Positions 23,801 through 24,914 of a stretch of DNA of 24,914 nucleotides are shown piece after piece (position 1 is the stretch's first letter; every line of letters starts with the position of its first letter). The position numbers and the translations under genes were made by a program. Source of the DNA: Methanobrevibacter sp. (lineage in GTDB: Archaea > Methanobacteriota > Methanobacteria > Methanobacteriales > Methanobacteriaceae). Under the pieces are notes generated by a model that worked only from the letters and a program-made list of their open reading frames with translations, ran no database searches and was not told the DNA's origin. The stretch lies in assembly GCA_016838945.1 (NCBI GenBank), contig JADLKP010000008.1, positions 1-24,914 on the forward strand. Reading direction: 5' to 3'.

Positions 23801-23959
23801 TGTGATAACTAAAAATGATGACGGGTCAACCCCCTCATTGATCAAATGCTTGATTCTCTCAACAATTACTGTAGTTTTACCAGAACCCGGTCCAGCTTCA
23901 ACCAATAAAGTTCCTTTTCCATATTCTATCACTTTTCTTTGATCTTCAGTAAATCCCAT
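20801..23959 (-). CDS. UvrD-type helicase fused to Fe-S PD-(D/E)XK nuclease
   Basis: A 1052-residue superfamily 1 helicase-nuclease, comparable in layout to AddA/RecB. Helicase motifs in order: Walker A AGPGSGKTT (22-30), Ia VITFTNKAAD (51-60), Walker B IFIDEFQD (265-272), III AVGDVDQHIYAFRSS (293-307), IV LNVNFRST (326-333), V MTVHSAKGLEFPV, VI ILYVAMTRAKDLL. The nuclease domain (about 805-1052) has C818 (SKYAKYISCPYKYDLDY), D929 (GAIDLI), D943-Y-K945, Q960-x3-Y964 and C1031-x2-C1034-x5-C1040, i.e. an iron-sulfur nuclease like AddB/Cas4. It probably unwinds and resects DNA ends. The start is supported by GAGGAA. It is the middle gene of a three-gene operon. Confidence 0.95.
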   Translation of the reverse strand: MGFTEDQRKVIEYGKGTLLVEAGPGSGKTTVIVERIKHLINEGVDPSSFLVITFTNKAADNLKYKLRKELSDGEEDSKDIVLKMHISTIHSFCLEYLKLKGIEKTLVDDDASEKKTLLIQKFRKRLGFKGPSTVLDYQISSVLNKFAEYTSFNVDSEELYEKISGLRPVTQEYIDFVNAVDRFPKKLIDDHDKPLKKKKKNNPDSFEDTILYSSSWYNARFLKIIEAYPDYLELLDEYDYVDYDTLQRKALEVMMGDTEIPYKTIFIDEFQDTDPLQFRIFKILREQSDYFTAVGDVDQHIYAFRSSFNDFFDELIRLEHPHSIPLNVNFRSTENIVRLTEEFISPQRKGTSDKNMVNDRSDCNNPNFLIENESSVEEATNICEIIEYLMENDLINDFSDVAVLYRTHGCPTISNLVEIFSQKGIEFSIKGQRNLFKRDEVNAIKALMWYVSRHTYLGYIPAKDELLDLNLSAFCSDYFKTAFCRFDQSTIDYLSGLQESFNNEILLAENEIRARNGVGKVKASHRVKDNENQETLVEIFGKVQMPVVDLNMIENLRDREFFNKLELIREEIRSEEPPTILKVFYKLISLSDLYDYELSYEEIANIAILTQTISNYESFISDTNLRGALFFLMNVIGSYDSYQMEGSGVQLMTVHSAKGLEFPVTIIPALEKDIFPMINWDPDREKDYIFPNDTFYTPNECLKYKTIIKEDENGKWGYETLSIEEENNLNLEEEDRILYVAMTRAKDLLILSTVNEVPDQIKRIQDFTEDFSFEKLSEVEIASAYEEPDEENELEDELESLEEPVVLNYSKYAKYISCPYKYDLDYNLGFRRFGSSKAANIGSAFHNVMEELNLKLIDGEVVGKEGLAEIIDEHYKPMRGMEKDPGEYDEFKDNVENYYYNYSVNRETLESEFDFELFIDNYILNGAIDLIFRDSDGEIKILDYKYAEFNEDHIRGYIRQSYIYASALKRIPEYNDYEVKKAIIHFVKDDYLYEVEIDEDKMATEFERIKKVSQNIRDGIYRKEPEKAEECANCSYRYFCKPKEFAQELYNN

Positions 23960-23986
23960 AATTTTTCCTCTTTAAAAAATTATTAA

Positions 23987-24709
23987 TTATAAATCTTCAT
24001 CCAAATCACATACGCAAATCAATGACCCATCCTGATTTTTGGCAAAGGAGAATTTGACAGTATCCTCCATATTGACTCCGAAGTCCTGATTAGGCTGATT
24101 CAACAATCTTCCAAAAATCTCATGATCCTCATTGAAATCCTCATATCTCACCCACATTCCCTCTGGAGCGAGCCCCTCCTTGAAGAAGAATACCAAAATG
24201 TCATCAGGATGCTGTTCATTCCTATATTCATCAAGCATAGGAAGCATCCTTAATACCAGAATTTTCTTATCATCATTATAATGCTTAAAGACATCCCTTG
24301 CATGGGATTTGTACTCTTCAATATCAAAATCAGCATTTACATTAAGATTGTCAAGATATTCAAATTCAAAGTCTGTGGTTGCATCCCATCGTATATTTGA
24401 CATTGATTTAAATTCATCTGCCCTTTCATAAACTAGAAGATCGTCGCCATTCAATAGGCAAACTGCAACTGTTTGAAATGAAAGTCCTGCTTGATGGTCA
24501 ACATAAGGCAAAACAAGTAATGAATTCACTTCCTCTTCAAGCTTGAAATTTTCAATTCCTTCAAATAGCTCATCTTCATCAGGGTCTTCATCGTCACCCC
24601 AAATGGAATCAATGTGAAATAGCTTGGCTTGCCTTTGAGCAAATTCCTCATCCTTGATTACAATAAAATTAGCAAATAGGTTTCTGAATTTTTCATCTTT
24701 AATAAAAAT
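23987..24709 (-). CDS. DUF2314-like acidic protein with non-canonical start
   Basis: A soluble acidic protein. The C-terminal part (EGMWVRYEDFNEDHEIFGRL, LNQPNQDF, DTVKFSF) resembles DUF2314-type domains, from memory. A GTG at 24529 would give 180 residues, but protein-like sequence continues upstream without ATG, GTG or TTG for 83 codons. The best start is the ATT at 24707-24709 (IFIKDEKFRNLFANFIVIKD), six bases after a GGGGGG ribosome site of the kind used by neighbours, giving 240 residues. A minus-strand TATA-like ATTATAAA (24729-24736) or a more distal GATTTATTAAAA lies upstream. It is first of the operon, 27 bp before the helicase-nuclease gene. It may be a regulatory or immunity-type partner; unproven. 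Confidence 0.65.
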   Translation of the reverse strand: MFIKDEKFRNLFANFIVIKDEEFAQRQAKLFHIDSIWGDDEDPDEDELFEGIENFKLEEEVNSLLVLPYVDHQAGLSFQTVAVCLLNGDDLLVYERADEFKSMSNIRWDATTDFEFEYLDNLNVNADFDIEEYKSHARDVFKHYNDDKKILVLRMLPMLDEYRNEQHPDDILVFFFKEGLAPEGMWVRYEDFNEDHEIFGRLLNQPNQDFGVNMEDTVKFSFAKNQDGSLICVCDLDEDL

Positions 24710-24778
24710 AGCCTTCCCCCCAAATATGTTTATAATCCTATTTTGTTTAAGGTTTTTAATAAATCTTATGATATTTTT

Positions 24779-24914
24779 TTAAAAAATTAATAAATTTTGA
24801 TTTTCTAAAAATTGAAAAATAAGTCATTAAACTTAATTAAATTAAATTTAAACGCTGAATAACAGAGACATAATAAATTAAGTTTGTAATATCATATTAA
24901 ATTAATTATTTTTT
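24779..24914. other. AT-rich window edge
   Basis: Nearly pure A/T sequence upstream of the operon's first gene. No gene or structured element recognised. Confidence 0.4.

Overview
The window is AT-rich, with A/T-run intergenic gaps. It carries archaeal promoter signals (TTTATATA/TTTATAAA boxes with purine-rich BRE stretches) and strong Shine-Dalgarno sites (GGAGGT, AGGAGG, GGGGG). The gene content is that of a hydrogenotrophic methanogen of the Methanobacteriales: hdrC-hdrB, an archaeosine/TGT-like protein, a rubredoxin-glutamate synthase protein, and two small methanogen-type conserved proteins. The mix of genes transferred from bacteria (exonuclease VII, SDR, TetR, nitroreductase, Rpn-type nucleases) best fits a gut or rumen Methanobrevibacter. 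The genus is inference; no rRNA gene is present.

Layout. (1) 83-3177, minus strand: core-metabolism block hdrC-hdrB ending in a hairpin/T-tract terminator, then a translationally coupled pair of small conserved proteins. HdrC has a very long acidic N-terminal extension. (2) 3483-5089: a MarR regulator and, divergently, a TGT/ArcS-like protein. (3) 5212-6881: exonuclease VII (xseA-xseB), whose intercistronic gap holds three copies of a 49-bp repeat that resembles the xseA 3' end. (4) 7009-8445: rubredoxin-glutamate synthase protein, whose leader carries a 48-bp tandem repeat. (5) 8682-12905: an accessory stretch of unknown small proteins, two Rpn-like PD-(D/E)XK proteins, a near-identical 279-bp duplication of one Rpn tail, and a 29-residue zinc-ribbon microprotein in front of a membrane-anchored protein. 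(6) 13316-14623: a solitary RecB/Cas4-like nuclease convergent with an unknown gene. (7) 14826-17560: SDR oxidoreductase, TetR regulator and nitroreductase, with operator-like dyads upstream. (8) 17569-19061: a Kv-type potassium channel followed by a zinc-ribbon/SHOCT protein. (9) 19256-24709: a three-gene operon of a DUF2314-like protein, a 1052-residue UvrD-type helicase fused to an Fe-S PD-(D/E)XK nuclease, and a DUF2779 protein that pairs a Cas4-like nuclease with a DnaQ-like exonuclease.

The strongest candidate for an undescribed system is the last operon: a helicase-nuclease plus a dual-nuclease protein plus a small acidic protein. In this genome its DUF2779 gene has a one-base frameshift that removes the Exo III catalytic Asp, and its first gene has no canonical start codon (an ATT sits where an ATG is expected). 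Either the system is decaying here or these are sequence errors; both can be tested. Other notable points are the HdrC extension, a near-perfect palindrome upstream of hdrCB, the two tandem-repeat leader/intercistronic regions, and the duplicated Rpn tail. No tRNA, rRNA, CRISPR array or insertion sequence was seen.
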